Shown: positions 8,848 to 18,344 of the stretch, piece after piece | Position numbering within the stretch: the stretch's first letter is position 1 | Layout: each line of letters begins with the position of its first letter | DNA from: an uncultured Bacteroidales bacterium | GTDB taxonomy: Bacteria; Bacteroidota; Bacteroidia; Bacteroidales; P3 | Direction of reading: 5' to 3' | DNA: 64,000 nucleotides | Assembly (NCBI GenBank): GCA_905233475.1 | Contig: CAJOEN010000004.1 | Coordinates: 1 to 64,000 of the forward strand | Notes under the pieces: model-generated | The model's input: the letters and a program-made list of their open reading frames with translations, nothing else | Database searches by the model: none | What the model was told of the DNA's origin: nothing | Program-made: the position numbers and the translations under genes

Positions 8848-10046
8848 GCAACATTAATATCCCCTTCGGCTACAAATCCTCATCCCTCGGCATCATCCCC
8901 GAAGATTGGGAAGTGAAGAGACTGGGAGAAATAGGTGATTTCTCAAAGGGCAATGGAGTGCCTAAAGACAAAATTATCAAAGATGAGCACGAGCATCCTT
9001 GTTTGACCTATGGCGACTTATATACAAAATATGACTTTGTAATTAAGGACATAAAATCTTTCATTGATGACGATGTCGCATCAGAGAGTAAAGAAATTCA
9101 TATTGGAGATATATGTTTTGCTGGTTCAGGAGAAACGCCAGAAGATATTGGAAAGTGTGCCGCATATATTGAAGAAAGAACTGCTTATGCAGGCGGTGAC
9201 ATTATAATCCTTTCGCCTAACAAGGACATAAACGGCATTTGGCTTTCTTATGTACTTAATTCTGATATTGGTGGGAAACAACGTTACAAATTTGCTCAAG
9301 GATTTTCGATCGTTCATATTTATCCCGACAATCTTAAACGAATACAGATTCCTACTCCCACTTTGAAGGAGCAGCAACGCATCGTTTCCTTTCTTTCCCT
9401 TTGGGACACCGCCATTGCCAAACAAACTGCTCTGATAGAGAAGCTCATCCTGCGCAAGCGCGGCCTCATGCAGCAGCTGCTCACGGGAAAGAAACGGCTG
9501 AAAGGGTTTGAGGGAAAATGGAAGGAAGTGAGATTGGGAGAAATATGCGATTTAACCAAAGGCGAACAGGTAAATTCTGATACTTTAACAGAAACGGGAT
9601 TGTACCCAGTTATAAATGGCGGTATAACTCCATCTGGATATAAAGATGACTATAATACCGAAGCCAATACCATCACTATTAGTGAAGGCGGTAATTCTTG
9701 TGGATTTGTCAATCTGATTAAAACCAAGTTTTGGAGTGGAGGCCATTGTTATACGATATCCAATATTATCAACTTTGACTTGAGCTATCTGTATTATTCA
9801 TTAAAGTTTAACGAACCACATATCATGAATTTGAGAGTTGGTTCAGGTTTACCCAACATTCAACTTGGGCCATTGCAAAAATTTACCTTATTAATGCCCC
9901 AATTAGAGGAGCAAATGGCGATTTCAGCAATCCTTATTGAATCTGACAAAGAAATCGAAATACAAAAACAAAAACTGTCGGACCTGCAGGAGCAGAAGAA
10001 AGGGCTGATGCAGGTGCTGCTGACGGGAAAAAGGAGGGTGAAATGA
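8844..10046 (+). CDS. hsdS: Type I restriction-modification specificity subunit
   Basis: The 400-residue HsdS has two target-recognition domains (about 20-170 and 215-345) separated by conserved helices. The internal repeat is plain: VKRLGEIGDFSKG pairs with EVRLGEICDLTKG, and RKRGLMQQLLTGKKRLKG with EQKKGLMQVLLTGKRRVK. The two domains would read the two halves of a bipartite target site. ATGA overlaps couple it to the genes on both sides (8844-8847 and 10043-10046). No invertase or tyrosine recombinase lies nearby, so shuffling by inversion is not indicated. Confidence 0.93.
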   Translation: MSNINIPFGYKSSSLGIIPEDWEVKRLGEIGDFSKGNGVPKDKIIKDEHEHPCLTYGDLYTKYDFVIKDIKSFIDDDVASESKEIHIGDICFAGSGETPEDIGKCAAYIEERTAYAGGDIIILSPNKDINGIWLSYVLNSDIGGKQRYKFAQGFSIVHIYPDNLKRIQIPTPTLKEQQRIVSFLSLWDTAIAKQTALIEKLILRKRGLMQQLLTGKKRLKGFEGKWKEVRLGEICDLTKGEQVNSDTLTETGLYPVINGGITPSGYKDDYNTEANTITISEGGNSCGFVNLIKTKFWSGGHCYTISNIINFDLSYLYYSLKFNEPHIMNLRVGSGLPNIQLGPLQKFTLLMPQLEEQMAISAILIESDKEIEIQKQKLSDLQEQKKGLMQVLLTGKRRVK

Positions 10047-11773
10047 AAAGAACAAAGATTTGTTGTTTAAACATCAAGCAAGAAATATGCGATTACTTAT
10101 CCAAGACCTTTGAGGTATATAATGGCTGTCTTGGAAAAATAGTTGATGTTAACAAGCAAAACCATCAACAAAACTATACTTATCTTTTGCTTAATCACGA
10201 TTATCCAGAAAATATTCATGAATATGATGTTTTTATAAGTGACTTATCCAATTTCGAGATTATTGAATATAAAAACGAGGACCACCAATTGAACAATATT
10301 GTTGGCAATGAGGCATATTATTTCGTTTCTGAAGCGCCTGCGACTCACTTTAATCCGATCCCATTCGGCTGTGGATTATTAAAAGAAAAAACTTGTGTGG
10401 ACGGCAAAAATAATCGTCCAATCATAAACATTATTTTCCAATACAAAAAACAAAGTATAAATTACAAAATTCGTGATACTGCTGGTTATAGACATAATGA
10501 CACCTCATACGAAGGAACAAATTACTCGCACACCAAAGACTTTACTGTTGATAATAAATATGGAAAAGAAGTTAAAATATGTGATAATAAAATTGCAAAA
10601 ATCATCTTTGAGAACTTTACTGATGAAATTGAATATCATCAAACCTTCAAGCATCCTACAAAATGGGATGATAACGCAGGTGAATCTATTCTTGACCCAA
10701 ATTTTCTACCACTATTAAAAAACAAAAGTGGTCAAATCGTCTCGTATATGTGGATTTCAGAGTATGAAATCGCAATTATGCTGCCACAATTAAAATCAAA
10801 GAAACAACTGCTTGACATTCTTTTTAGAGAAGTACTATTTCAATATTTTTCTGAATATTTTCCCGAAATCGAAACTAAAACTTGGACTCGCAACCATCAA
10901 TATTATTTACCCGAACAACAAAGACTTGAAATAGAAAAGCAGGAAATAACGAAAAAATACCAAGAAGAATTTGATCGTATTGACAAAGAATTGGAAGCAG
11001 CCGCTAACAAGTATAAGTTTTTACACGACATTCTAATTGAAACCGGCGATAAACTCGTAAAAAGTGTAATCACCTATTTAAAATGGCTTGGCTTTGACAA
11101 TGCCATCGAAAAAGACAAAACAGCCACGGAAGGTCTATTAGAGGAAGACATTCAGATTGATTTAGGAGAAAAAGGCCTTCTTATCATTGAAGTCAAAGGC
11201 ATCAATGGAACTTCAAAAGATTCAGAATGTTCACAGATCAGCAAAATCAAATACCGTAGATCAAGAGAACGAAAGAGGTTTGATGTTTTTGCATTATACA
11301 TTGTCAATAATGAGAGGAACATTGAACCTCTTAAAAGAACCATTCCTCCTTTTAATGACAATCAAATTCAAGATGCAATAAACGATGACAGAGGTTTGAT
11401 GTACACGTGGCAATTGTTCAATTTATACTTTAATGTCAAAAACGGATTTATCACCAAAGAAGAAGCACGTAATCGCATTTTACAAACTGGTTTAGTTGAT
11501 TTTACACCAACATTGAAAGAGTTAGGAAAACCTTATTGGTTCTATCAAAACCATACGATAATATGTGTTGAACTGCAAAACAACTTAATACATGTTGGAG
11601 ACACACTTGCCTATGAAAAGGACGGAAGGTATTATCTTATTAAAATTACTGAAATACAGCAAGATAAAAAACCAATTAATGAAGCTTCAGATGGAAAAGT
11701 AGGAATAAAGGTTAATGAAAAAGTCCCTGAAATAAAGACGCTGTATTTTGTAAAACAACATATTAACGATTGA
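10043..11773 (+). CDS. Uncharacterised protein with a PD-(D/E)XK-like nuclease core, coupled to hsdS
   Basis: I do not recognise the 576-residue family. Three parts are visible: an N-terminal half of mixed fold, a coiled coil around residues 290-335, and a segment after YLKWLGFDNAIEKDK that looks like a restriction-endonuclease fold. In that segment EEDIQIDLGEKGLLIIEVKG (about 372-391) supplies the D...EVK catalytic pattern. The start overlaps the hsdS stop by 4 nt, so it is made together with the specificity subunit. Base composition is strongly AT-rich. It could be an extra effector or a separate defence protein using the operon. Nuclease activity is inferred. Confidence 0.6.
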   Translation: MKRTKICCLNIKQEICDYLSKTFEVYNGCLGKIVDVNKQNHQQNYTYLLLNHDYPENIHEYDVFISDLSNFEIIEYKNEDHQLNNIVGNEAYYFVSEAPATHFNPIPFGCGLLKEKTCVDGKNNRPIINIIFQYKKQSINYKIRDTAGYRHNDTSYEGTNYSHTKDFTVDNKYGKEVKICDNKIAKIIFENFTDEIEYHQTFKHPTKWDDNAGESILDPNFLPLLKNKSGQIVSYMWISEYEIAIMLPQLKSKKQLLDILFREVLFQYFSEYFPEIETKTWTRNHQYYLPEQQRLEIEKQEITKKYQEEFDRIDKELEAAANKYKFLHDILIETGDKLVKSVITYLKWLGFDNAIEKDKTATEGLLEEDIQIDLGEKGLLIIEVKGINGTSKDSECSQISKIKYRRSRERKRFDVFALYIVNNERNIEPLKRTIPPFNDNQIQDAINDDRGLMYTWQLFNLYFNVKNGFITKEEARNRILQTGLVDFTPTLKELGKPYWFYQNHTIICVELQNNLIHVGDTLAYEKDGRYYLIKITEIQQDKKPINEASDGKVGIKVNEKVPEIKTLYFVKQHIND

Positions 11774-11800
11774 CGTTAATTCAATTCAATTCAAAAGAGT

Positions 11801-11899
11801 ATGACAAATGCAACACACATCCATCATCGGCGCAGCATCCGGCTGAAAGGCTATGGCTATTCGTCGCAAGGGGAGTTAAAGAAGAAAAATAAAAGATAA
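11801..11899 (+). pseudogene. Remnant of a RAYT/IS200-like Y1 transposase (N-terminus only)
   Basis: A 32-codon reading frame encodes HIHHRRSIRLKGYGYSSQG. This matches the characteristic N-terminal HHRRSIRLKGYDYSQ of REP-associated tyrosine (Y1, HUH) transposases. The frame then runs into Lys codons and a stop 4 bp before the next gene. The catalytic HUH and tyrosine regions are absent. It marks an old insertion or recombination point between the nuclease-like gene and the first AlbA_2 gene. Confidence 0.55.
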
Positions 11900-11903
11900 A
11901 AAT

Positions 11904-13346
11904 ATGATAACCAAAACTGAACTTCAGGAATTGCTGCAAAGCACCGAAACCTATCGGGTGGAACGCACCACCTCCACCACTGATATGGACAAGTTTCAGG
12001 AGGCCATCTGCGCTTTCTCCAACGACTTGCCCAACTCCAAAAAGAATGGGTACCTAATTCTGGGCGCATACGATAATGGTGCGCTGTCGGGACTCAAAGT
12101 GGATGATGCTTTGATGAAAAGGATTGCCGCCATCCGTTCCGACGGCAACATCCTCCCCTTGCCGATAATGTCGGTAGAGCGTTTCGAGTTCCCTGAAGGC
12201 GACTTGCTTGTGGCCGAGGTCTCCCCCTCACTGCTTCCTCCAGTTCGCTATCGTGGACGAACCTTTGTGCGCATCGGGCCACGCCGCGACATTGCCACCG
12301 AAGCCGAGGAACGAATCCTCTTGGAACGCAGAACCTCCTATATGGCCACTTTTGATGCGATGCCCTGCTTAGGCGCCACCATCAACGACATAGACACCAA
12401 CTATATCAAGCAGGAATATCTTCCACAAGTGATAGATGCGGAGGTGCTGGCCAACGACACACGGGACATCAAAGAGCAACTTGCTTCCATACATCTGTAT
12501 GACCTGACACACGATTGTCCCACCAATGCAGCCATTATTCTTTTCGGTAATAATCCACAATATTACTTGCATGGTTGTTATGTCCAATATGTACATTTTG
12601 CAGGGAAAGACAATGGAAGTGAAATCATTAACGAACGTCAAGTAAAGGGAAGTCTATGCAAAATGTTACCTCATTTGGAGAACTTTGTCAGAGATGCTGT
12701 CGTAACGTCGCGTCCGATGCCCATTAGTATGTTGCGCGAAAAAACTGTGTACAACTATCCGGAACTTGCACTGAGAGAGTTGCTGATGAATGCATGTATG
12801 CACAGAGATTATCAGTCAAACATGCCCATCCGACTATATCAATACGAAGACCGGATAGAGATTTTGAACGCTGGAGGTTTATATGGCGAAGCGCGTCCGG
12901 AGAATTTCCCCACGGTGAATGACTATCGAAATCCCGTTGTGGCCGAAGCCATGCGAGGCTTAAAGTATGTCAATATGTTTAACCGTGGTATCCAACGCGT
13001 TAAAACGATGCTCCAAGAAAACGGCAATCCCGAGCCCGAGTTCAAAGTAGATAAAATCACTGCTTTTGAGGTAACGGTGAGACCGACTTTATCACTTAAC
13101 CTAGTCACTGATAAAGAAAAAGTGACTAAGTCTGTGACCAAGTTAACAGAAATATTCAACGAAATTCTTACATATTGTTCCAATCCTCGAAGTCTAACAG
13201 AAATCATGGGGCATATAGGCCTTAAGCATCGGTATTATGTAAAGCACCATTACATAGATCCGCTTATTGAGGGTGGTTTCCTAGTTATGACCATTCCCGA
13301 CAAACCCAACAGCAGAAATCAAAAATACCAGCGTAATTTAACTTAG
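11904..13346 (+). CDS. Schlafen/AlbA_2-domain ATPase-like protein (first copy)
   Basis: This 480-residue protein belongs to the COG2865 type. An N-terminal AlbA_2/Schlafen domain (about 1-120, with YLILGAYDNG) is followed by a GHKL-type ATPase-like domain (ALRELLMNACMHRDY near residue 291, then IEILNAGG). A Val-Thr-Lys linker (LVTDKEKVTKSVTK, about 400-413) leads to a C-terminal winged helix. Such proteins are common cargo in type I loci, where they are thought to be regulatory or defence-related; the function is unproven. The TAG stop sits inside a repeat related to the linker. Confidence 0.75.
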   Translation: MITKTELQELLQSTETYRVERTTSTTDMDKFQEAICAFSNDLPNSKKNGYLILGAYDNGALSGLKVDDALMKRIAAIRSDGNILPLPIMSVERFEFPEGDLLVAEVSPSLLPPVRYRGRTFVRIGPRRDIATEAEERILLERRTSYMATFDAMPCLGATINDIDTNYIKQEYLPQVIDAEVLANDTRDIKEQLASIHLYDLTHDCPTNAAIILFGNNPQYYLHGCYVQYVHFAGKDNGSEIINERQVKGSLCKMLPHLENFVRDAVVTSRPMPISMLREKTVYNYPELALRELLMNACMHRDYQSNMPIRLYQYEDRIEILNAGGLYGEARPENFPTVNDYRNPVVAEAMRGLKYVNMFNRGIQRVKTMLQENGNPEPEFKVDKITAFEVTVRPTLSLNLVTDKEKVTKSVTKLTEIFNEILTYCSNPRSLTEIMGHIGLKHRYYVKHHYIDPLIEGGFLVMTIPDKPNSRNQKYQRNLT

Positions 13347-13452
13347 TCACTTATCTTAGTCACTGACAAAAAACTGTGACTAAGTTATTTATCAAATCAC
13401 TGAAATCAAACATATTAGCAGATGATAACTTAGTCACTCAAAAGTGACCAAG
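13101..13452 (+). repeat. Linker-derived ~30-bp repeats inside and behind the first AlbA_2 gene
   Basis: Related copies lie at 13101-13130 (coding, LVTDKEKVTK), 13355-13384 and 13429-13452, with a part copy at 13341-13350 that contains the TAG stop. Each full copy is itself an inverted repeat, TTAGTCACT facing AGTGACTAAG, so the transcripts can fold into hairpins. The post-stop copy at 13355 still reads LVTDKKL in the frame of the gene. Confidence 0.7.
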
Positions 13453-13518
13453 TAAAATGACAATAAAACACATTCAAAAGAGATTAACCGAATATAATCA
13501 ATAACAAACATCAAAAAT

Positions 13519-15045
13519 ATGCCACTACCAGTAAACATAGAGTCATTGATTGACGGCCGTGTAGTCGAAAGCGACAGAATAGAATTCAAGAAAGGATGGA
13601 ATCCCGATGCAATCTACCGCACCATCTGTGCATTTGCCAACGACTTTGAAGACATTGGCGGAGGTTACATCGTAGTCGGTGTCGATGAAGAAAACGGCAG
13701 GGCAAAACGACCTGTATGCGGTCTGGAGATCAACGAGCTGGACAACATCCAGAAATCAATGATTGGTTTCAACAATCTAATACAGCCCTATTATCAGCCG
13801 AGAACTGCCATAGAAGATGTAGATGGCAAAAAGGTGCTTGTGATATGGGCTACAGCCGGTGATCGCAGGCCGTACAAAGTGCCAGACCACGTAACAGCAA
13901 GTCATAAAGAGTACAACTACTATATTCGTTACAACTCAAGTTCGATAGTAGCCAAAGGCGAATACGAAGTAGAGTTACTGAATATGGCAAATCGTGTACC
14001 CTTCGATGACAGAGGGAATATATCTGCCACAATTAGCGATGTTTCCATGTTGCTGATAAGAGACTTCCTCACACAAACGGGCAGTAAATTGGTTAGCCAG
14101 CTTGAGACCAGCTCCCCACTCCAAATACTTAGGCAAATGGACTTAGTCGAAGGGCCTAACGAAAATGTCAGAGTGAAGAATATTGCTTTGATGTTATTTT
14201 CCTATCAGCCAGAGAAATTTTTCCCAAATACTCAAGTAGATATTGTCATCTATCCCAAGGGTAAGGACGCCGATCCTGATAATTTCATAGAAATAGATCC
14301 CATAAAGGGACCTGTACATCAGATTATAAGGCGGACTCTTGACTATATAAAAACAATGGTTATTCGCCAAAAAGTTGTTAAGGTCTCAACCAAAGCTGAG
14401 GCTGATAGGACATATAACTATCCTTATCAGGCATTAGAAGAGATCATTGTCAATGCCTTATATCATCGTTCGTATCAAGAACGTGAACCTGTGGAAATTT
14501 CTATAATGCCAGAACAAATTGAAGTTGTCAGTTATAGCGGTGCTGATAGAAGTATCAGACTTGAAGACCTACGTGCAGGTAAACGAATTCATGCAAGAAG
14601 ATACAGAAACAGAAGATTAGGAGATTTTCTCAAAGAATTGGACTTAACAGAAGGTCGTGGCACAGGTATTCCAACCGTCAAAAAAGAATTGGAGAAGAAT
14701 GGCTCTGGAGATGCTTCTTATGAGTCTGATGAGGATAGAACATATTTCTATGTTTCAATCCCATGCCATAAAGACTTTATCTGTAAAGAATTGATTGTGG
14801 ATGAAGATGGGCATATCCGCGAACGTAAGCTTACTGTTGCAACCGCAGTTGATGTCAGGAAACAGATATTCAATCTCATTGTAGCTAATACTCATATTTC
14901 CCGACGTGAATTGTCTGATATAATTGGAATTAATCAGTCTGCGATTCAAAAACATATTGAGGCATTGGTTAGAAATGGGCTTATTGAGAAACGAGGAATA
15001 AAACGTGGACGCTATTATGTCATTCTTAAGGACATTGAATCTTAG
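13519..15045 (+). CDS. Schlafen/AlbA_2-domain ATPase-like protein (second copy)
   Basis: The 508-residue protein has the same architecture as the gene before it but is divergent. It has an AlbA_2 domain with ESDRIEFKKGWNPDAIYR near residue 16 and GGYIVVGVDEENG near 49. A GHKL-like domain (ALEEIIVNALYHRSY near 304) and a C-terminal winged helix (ISRRELSDIIGINQSAIQKH near 463) follow. It reads in the same direction between the specificity and restriction genes. Two different members in tandem suggest separate acquisition rather than recent duplication. The TAG stop is followed at once by a 12-bp tandem repeat. Confidence 0.75.
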   Translation: MPLPVNIESLIDGRVVESDRIEFKKGWNPDAIYRTICAFANDFEDIGGGYIVVGVDEENGRAKRPVCGLEINELDNIQKSMIGFNNLIQPYYQPRTAIEDVDGKKVLVIWATAGDRRPYKVPDHVTASHKEYNYYIRYNSSSIVAKGEYEVELLNMANRVPFDDRGNISATISDVSMLLIRDFLTQTGSKLVSQLETSSPLQILRQMDLVEGPNENVRVKNIALMLFSYQPEKFFPNTQVDIVIYPKGKDADPDNFIEIDPIKGPVHQIIRRTLDYIKTMVIRQKVVKVSTKAEADRTYNYPYQALEEIIVNALYHRSYQEREPVEISIMPEQIEVVSYSGADRSIRLEDLRAGKRIHARRYRNRRLGDFLKELDLTEGRGTGIPTVKKELEKNGSGDASYESDEDRTYFYVSIPCHKDFICKELIVDEDGHIRERKLTVATAVDVRKQIFNLIVANTHISRRELSDIIGINQSAIQKHIEALVRNGLIEKRGIKRGRYYVILKDIES

Positions 15046-15182
15046 GTGGTCATAAAGGTGGTCATAAAGGTGGTCATAAAGGTGGTCATAAAGGTGGTCA
15101 AAAAGGTGGTCAAAAAAATATAAAATATTCATTACCAATGATTTAATTCAAGCTCATCTAAATTATAAAAGGTGGTCATAAA
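15045..15182 (+). repeat. 12-bp tandem repeat behind the second AlbA_2 gene
   Basis: Four perfect units of GGTGGTCATAAA (15045-15092) and two of GGTGGTCAAAAA (15093-15116) follow the stop codon without a gap, and a seventh unit lies at 15171-15182 just before hsdR. Read in the frame one base back they encode Gly-Gly-His-Lys repeats; in the gene's own frame they encode Val-Val-Ile-Lys. Tetrapeptide repeats of the first kind are typical linkers in this protein family. Confidence 0.85.
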
Positions 15183-15206
15183 AAAACTAAATAATAGGTC
15201 ATAATT

Positions 15207-18200
15207 ATGAACCTCATATCCTTCAAAGAAAACGATATCAGCCAGCGGCCGGCATTGGAACTACTGGCTAAAATGGGTTACCAATATCTATCTCCGGAAG
15301 AGGCGATGGCGATGCGCGACAGCAAGACCTCCAACGTACTATTGGAGGAGGTGCTGCGACAACAACTGCGCCAGCTGAACTCCATCCGCATCGGTAGTCA
15401 CAGCGAGGCACGTTTCTCGGAACAGAACATCGAAAACGGCGTGGTCGCGCTGCGCAACGTGCCGATGGATGGCGGTTACCTCAACGCCAACGAAACGGTC
15501 TATAATATGCTCACCCTCGGCAAAGCCTTCGAACAGAGCATAGACGGCGACAAGAAAAGCTACACCATGCGCTATATCGACTGGGAACATCCTGAAAACA
15601 ACGTGTTTCACGTTACGGAGGAGTTCGCCGTCACCCGCGCAGGTTCCAACGACACTTACCGTCCCGACATTGTGCTGTTTGTCAATGGCATCCCGTTGGG
15701 CGTCATCGAGTGCAAACGTCCCGACATCAAAGGGGCCGAAGAACAGGCCATTTCGCAGCACCTGCGCAACCAGCAGGAAGACGGCATCCGAAGCCTCTAT
15801 GTATATAGCGCCCTGCTGTTGGCCATCGGCAACAGTTTCGGCAGTTACGCTACCACTGGCTCCCCCGCACAGTTCTGGAGCAAGTGGCACGAAATGTTCA
15901 TAAACAAAGAGGAGGAAACGGACTATCGGACAGAGCTCCAAAAACTTGTGGAAGTGAGGGAAATCACGCCTCAAGACGAATATCTCTACAACCTTTGTCG
16001 CCCCGAGCGACTTCTGGAACTCATCTTCCATTTCACCATCTACGATGCAGGTATCAAGAAATTAGCACGCTACCAGCAGTATTTCACCGTGAAACAGACG
16101 GTGGAGCGGGTGAAAACGATAGAGGCAGGCCATCGCAATGGAGGCGTGGTGTGGCATACGCAGGGAAGCGGCAAGTCGCTGACCATGGTAATGTTGGCGC
16201 AGAAGATCGCGCAGGAGCCCAGCATCCGCAATCCGCGCATCGTGCTCGTTACCGACCGCACCGACTTGGACAGTCAGATTACCAAGACTTTCCGCAAGTG
16301 CGGCAAAGAGGTGGAGAATGCCACCACCGGACAACGTTTGGTGGAACTGCTTGAGAGCGACACCGATGCTGTCGTCACCACGGTCATCAACAAATTCGCC
16401 ACTGCCATCAAGAAAATACGTCAGCCGCTGACCAATCCCAATATCTTCATTCTGATTGACGAAGCGCACCGCAGTCAGTACAAAGAGCTGGCCGTGCAGA
16501 TGAACCGCGTACTGCCCAACGCCTGCAAAATCGCCTTTACGGGCACGCCGCTGATGAAGAAAGACAAAAACACCGCCCGCACCTTCGGCGGCATCATCAA
16601 ACCGGTTTATACGGTAAAGCAAGCCGTTGACGACAAAGCTGTTGTGCCTCTGCTTTACGAAGGACGCATAGTGCCACAGTCGGTGAACGAAGGTCCTATC
16701 GACAGCTTCTTCGACCGCGTGTGCGAAGATCTCACCGAGTACCAGTCCACTGACCTAAAGAAGAAATTCTCCCGCACCGACAGCCTCAACCAGACCGAGC
16801 AGCGCATTTACTCCATCTCCACCGACATTTCCAAACACTATTCCGAAAACTGGCAACACACCGGCTTCAAGGCGATGCTGGTCACCCCCAAGAAAAAAGT
16901 GGCCATCCAGTACAAGAAATTCCTGGACGAAATCGGGAAAGTCTCCTCCGAAGTGCTGATCACCGCTCCCGATGACCGTGAGGGTGAAGAGATTGCCTAC
17001 GGCAGCACCGCCCAAGAGGTCAAGGATTTCTGGAAACGGATGATGGACGAACACGGCACACCGCAAAAGTATCAGGAAAACCTGATTTCCCGGTTCAAGC
17101 ATCAGGAGAATCCCGAAATCATGATTGTGGTGGACAAGTTGCTGACGGGTTTCGATGAACCGAAGGTGGCGGTGATGTACCTCGACCGCAACCTCAAAGA
17201 CCATACTTTGCTGCAGGCCGTTGCGCGCGTGAACCGCACCTGCGAAGGAAAGGATTTCGGTTACATCATTGACTACTATGGCGTTCTGCGGGAATTGGAT
17301 AACGCTTTGAGTATCTATTCCGAATACGACGAGGATGACCGTCAAGTGTTCCTCGACACGCTCGCACCTGTCAGCGACAAGATAGCAGAGTTGCCGCAAC
17401 GCCATTCCGATCTTTGGGAGCTGTTCAAGATGATTCCCAACAAACGCGATTTGGAAGCCTACGCCCAGTCGTTGCGCATGGAGGACCGCCGACACGAGTT
17501 CTACGACCGACTTAGCGCTTTCTCGTCATTGCTGCAACTGGCACTCTCCACAAAAGAATTTCACGAGAACACGGAGGCCAAAACCATCCAGCACTACAAG
17601 GACGACCTCAATATGTTCGCCAAACTGCGTACCGCTGTGCAGCTACGCTATTCCGACACCATTGACTACAAGAAGTATGAAGCCCGCATTGAGAAACTCA
17701 TCAACCATCATGTGGAGAGCGATGCCGTGAAAATCATCACCAATCTTGTCAACATTTTCGACAAAGAGGACTTCCAGAAAGAGGTGGACAGCGTGGTGGG
17801 CACTGCCGCCAAAGCCGACACCATCGCCACCCGCACGGCTAAATACATCAACGAGAATATGGATTCCGATCCGGCATTCTACAAAAAGTTCTCCCAACTC
17901 ATTAAAGAGACCATTGAGCTTTACGAGCAAGGCCGTCTGACTGACAATGAATATCTGGAAAAGATGATGCAGTACAAAGAGGATGTGCTGAACCATACCG
18001 ACAGCGAACTACCATCCGAACTGGAACACAACAATGCGGCCAAGGCCTATTTCGGCATTGCCTTGGAAAACTACAAACGGCTGTTCCCCGACATGCCTGT
18101 CAAGGATATGGCATTGGCCACCGCCCACGCTTTTGATGAGATTATTCGTCGAACGGTCATTGTAGATGGCTCTGTTTTGGTGGATTGGCAATCGAAAAGC

Positions 18201-18344
18201 GACACCATTGGACGGATGAAAATCGAGCTGGAGGACGAGTTGATAGACAACATCAAACGGAAATACGAGGTGAGTTTCCCCTTCAACGAAATGGATGTGA
18301 TTATTGACGGATGTGTAGATGTAGCAAAAATATGGATACGGTAA
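15207..18344 (+). CDS. hsdR: Type I restriction-modification restriction/translocase subunit
   Basis: The 1045-residue HsdR is complete. The N-terminal nuclease domain ends in the PD-(D/E)XK motif RPDIVLFVNG...GVIECKRPD (about 151-174). Helicase domain 1 has Walker A HTQGSGKSLTMVM near 315 and Walker B DEAHRSQY near 421. Helicase domain 2 has LLTGFDEPKVAVMYLDR and QAVARVNRTCEGK near 645-690. A long helical C-terminal region binds the methylase complex. It translocates DNA and cuts unmodified sites distant from recognition. The start is 24 bp after the last 12-bp repeat. Confidence 0.95.
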   Translation: MNLISFKENDISQRPALELLAKMGYQYLSPEEAMAMRDSKTSNVLLEEVLRQQLRQLNSIRIGSHSEARFSEQNIENGVVALRNVPMDGGYLNANETVYNMLTLGKAFEQSIDGDKKSYTMRYIDWEHPENNVFHVTEEFAVTRAGSNDTYRPDIVLFVNGIPLGVIECKRPDIKGAEEQAISQHLRNQQEDGIRSLYVYSALLLAIGNSFGSYATTGSPAQFWSKWHEMFINKEEETDYRTELQKLVEVREITPQDEYLYNLCRPERLLELIFHFTIYDAGIKKLARYQQYFTVKQTVERVKTIEAGHRNGGVVWHTQGSGKSLTMVMLAQKIAQEPSIRNPRIVLVTDRTDLDSQITKTFRKCGKEVENATTGQRLVELLESDTDAVVTTVINKFATAIKKIRQPLTNPNIFILIDEAHRSQYKELAVQMNRVLPNACKIAFTGTPLMKKDKNTARTFGGIIKPVYTVKQAVDDKAVVPLLYEGRIVPQSVNEGPIDSFFDRVCEDLTEYQSTDLKKKFSRTDSLNQTEQRIYSISTDISKHYSENWQHTGFKAMLVTPKKKVAIQYKKFLDEIGKVSSEVLITAPDDREGEEIAYGSTAQEVKDFWKRMMDEHGTPQKYQENLISRFKHQENPEIMIVVDKLLTGFDEPKVAVMYLDRNLKDHTLLQAVARVNRTCEGKDFGYIIDYYGVLRELDNALSIYSEYDEDDRQVFLDTLAPVSDKIAELPQRHSDLWELFKMIPNKRDLEAYAQSLRMEDRRHEFYDRLSAFSSLLQLALSTKEFHENTEAKTIQHYKDDLNMFAKLRTAVQLRYSDTIDYKKYEARIEKLINHHVESDAVKIITNLVNIFDKEDFQKEVDSVVGTAAKADTIATRTAKYINENMDSDPAFYKKFSQLIKETIELYEQGRLTDNEYLEKMMQYKEDVLNHTDSELPSELEHNNAAKAYFGIALENYKRLFPDMPVKDMALATAHAFDEIIRRTVIVDGSVLVDWQSKSDTIGRMKIELEDELIDNIKRKYEVSFPFNEMDVIIDGCVDVAKIWIR

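Noticed and set aside
8844-10046. Invertible hsdS locus
   Set aside because: No recombinase gene and no long inverted repeats between the two specificity genes.
15045-15182. Possible CRISPR array in the 12-bp tandem repeat
   Set aside because: Units are contiguous with no unique spacers and no cas genes are in the window.
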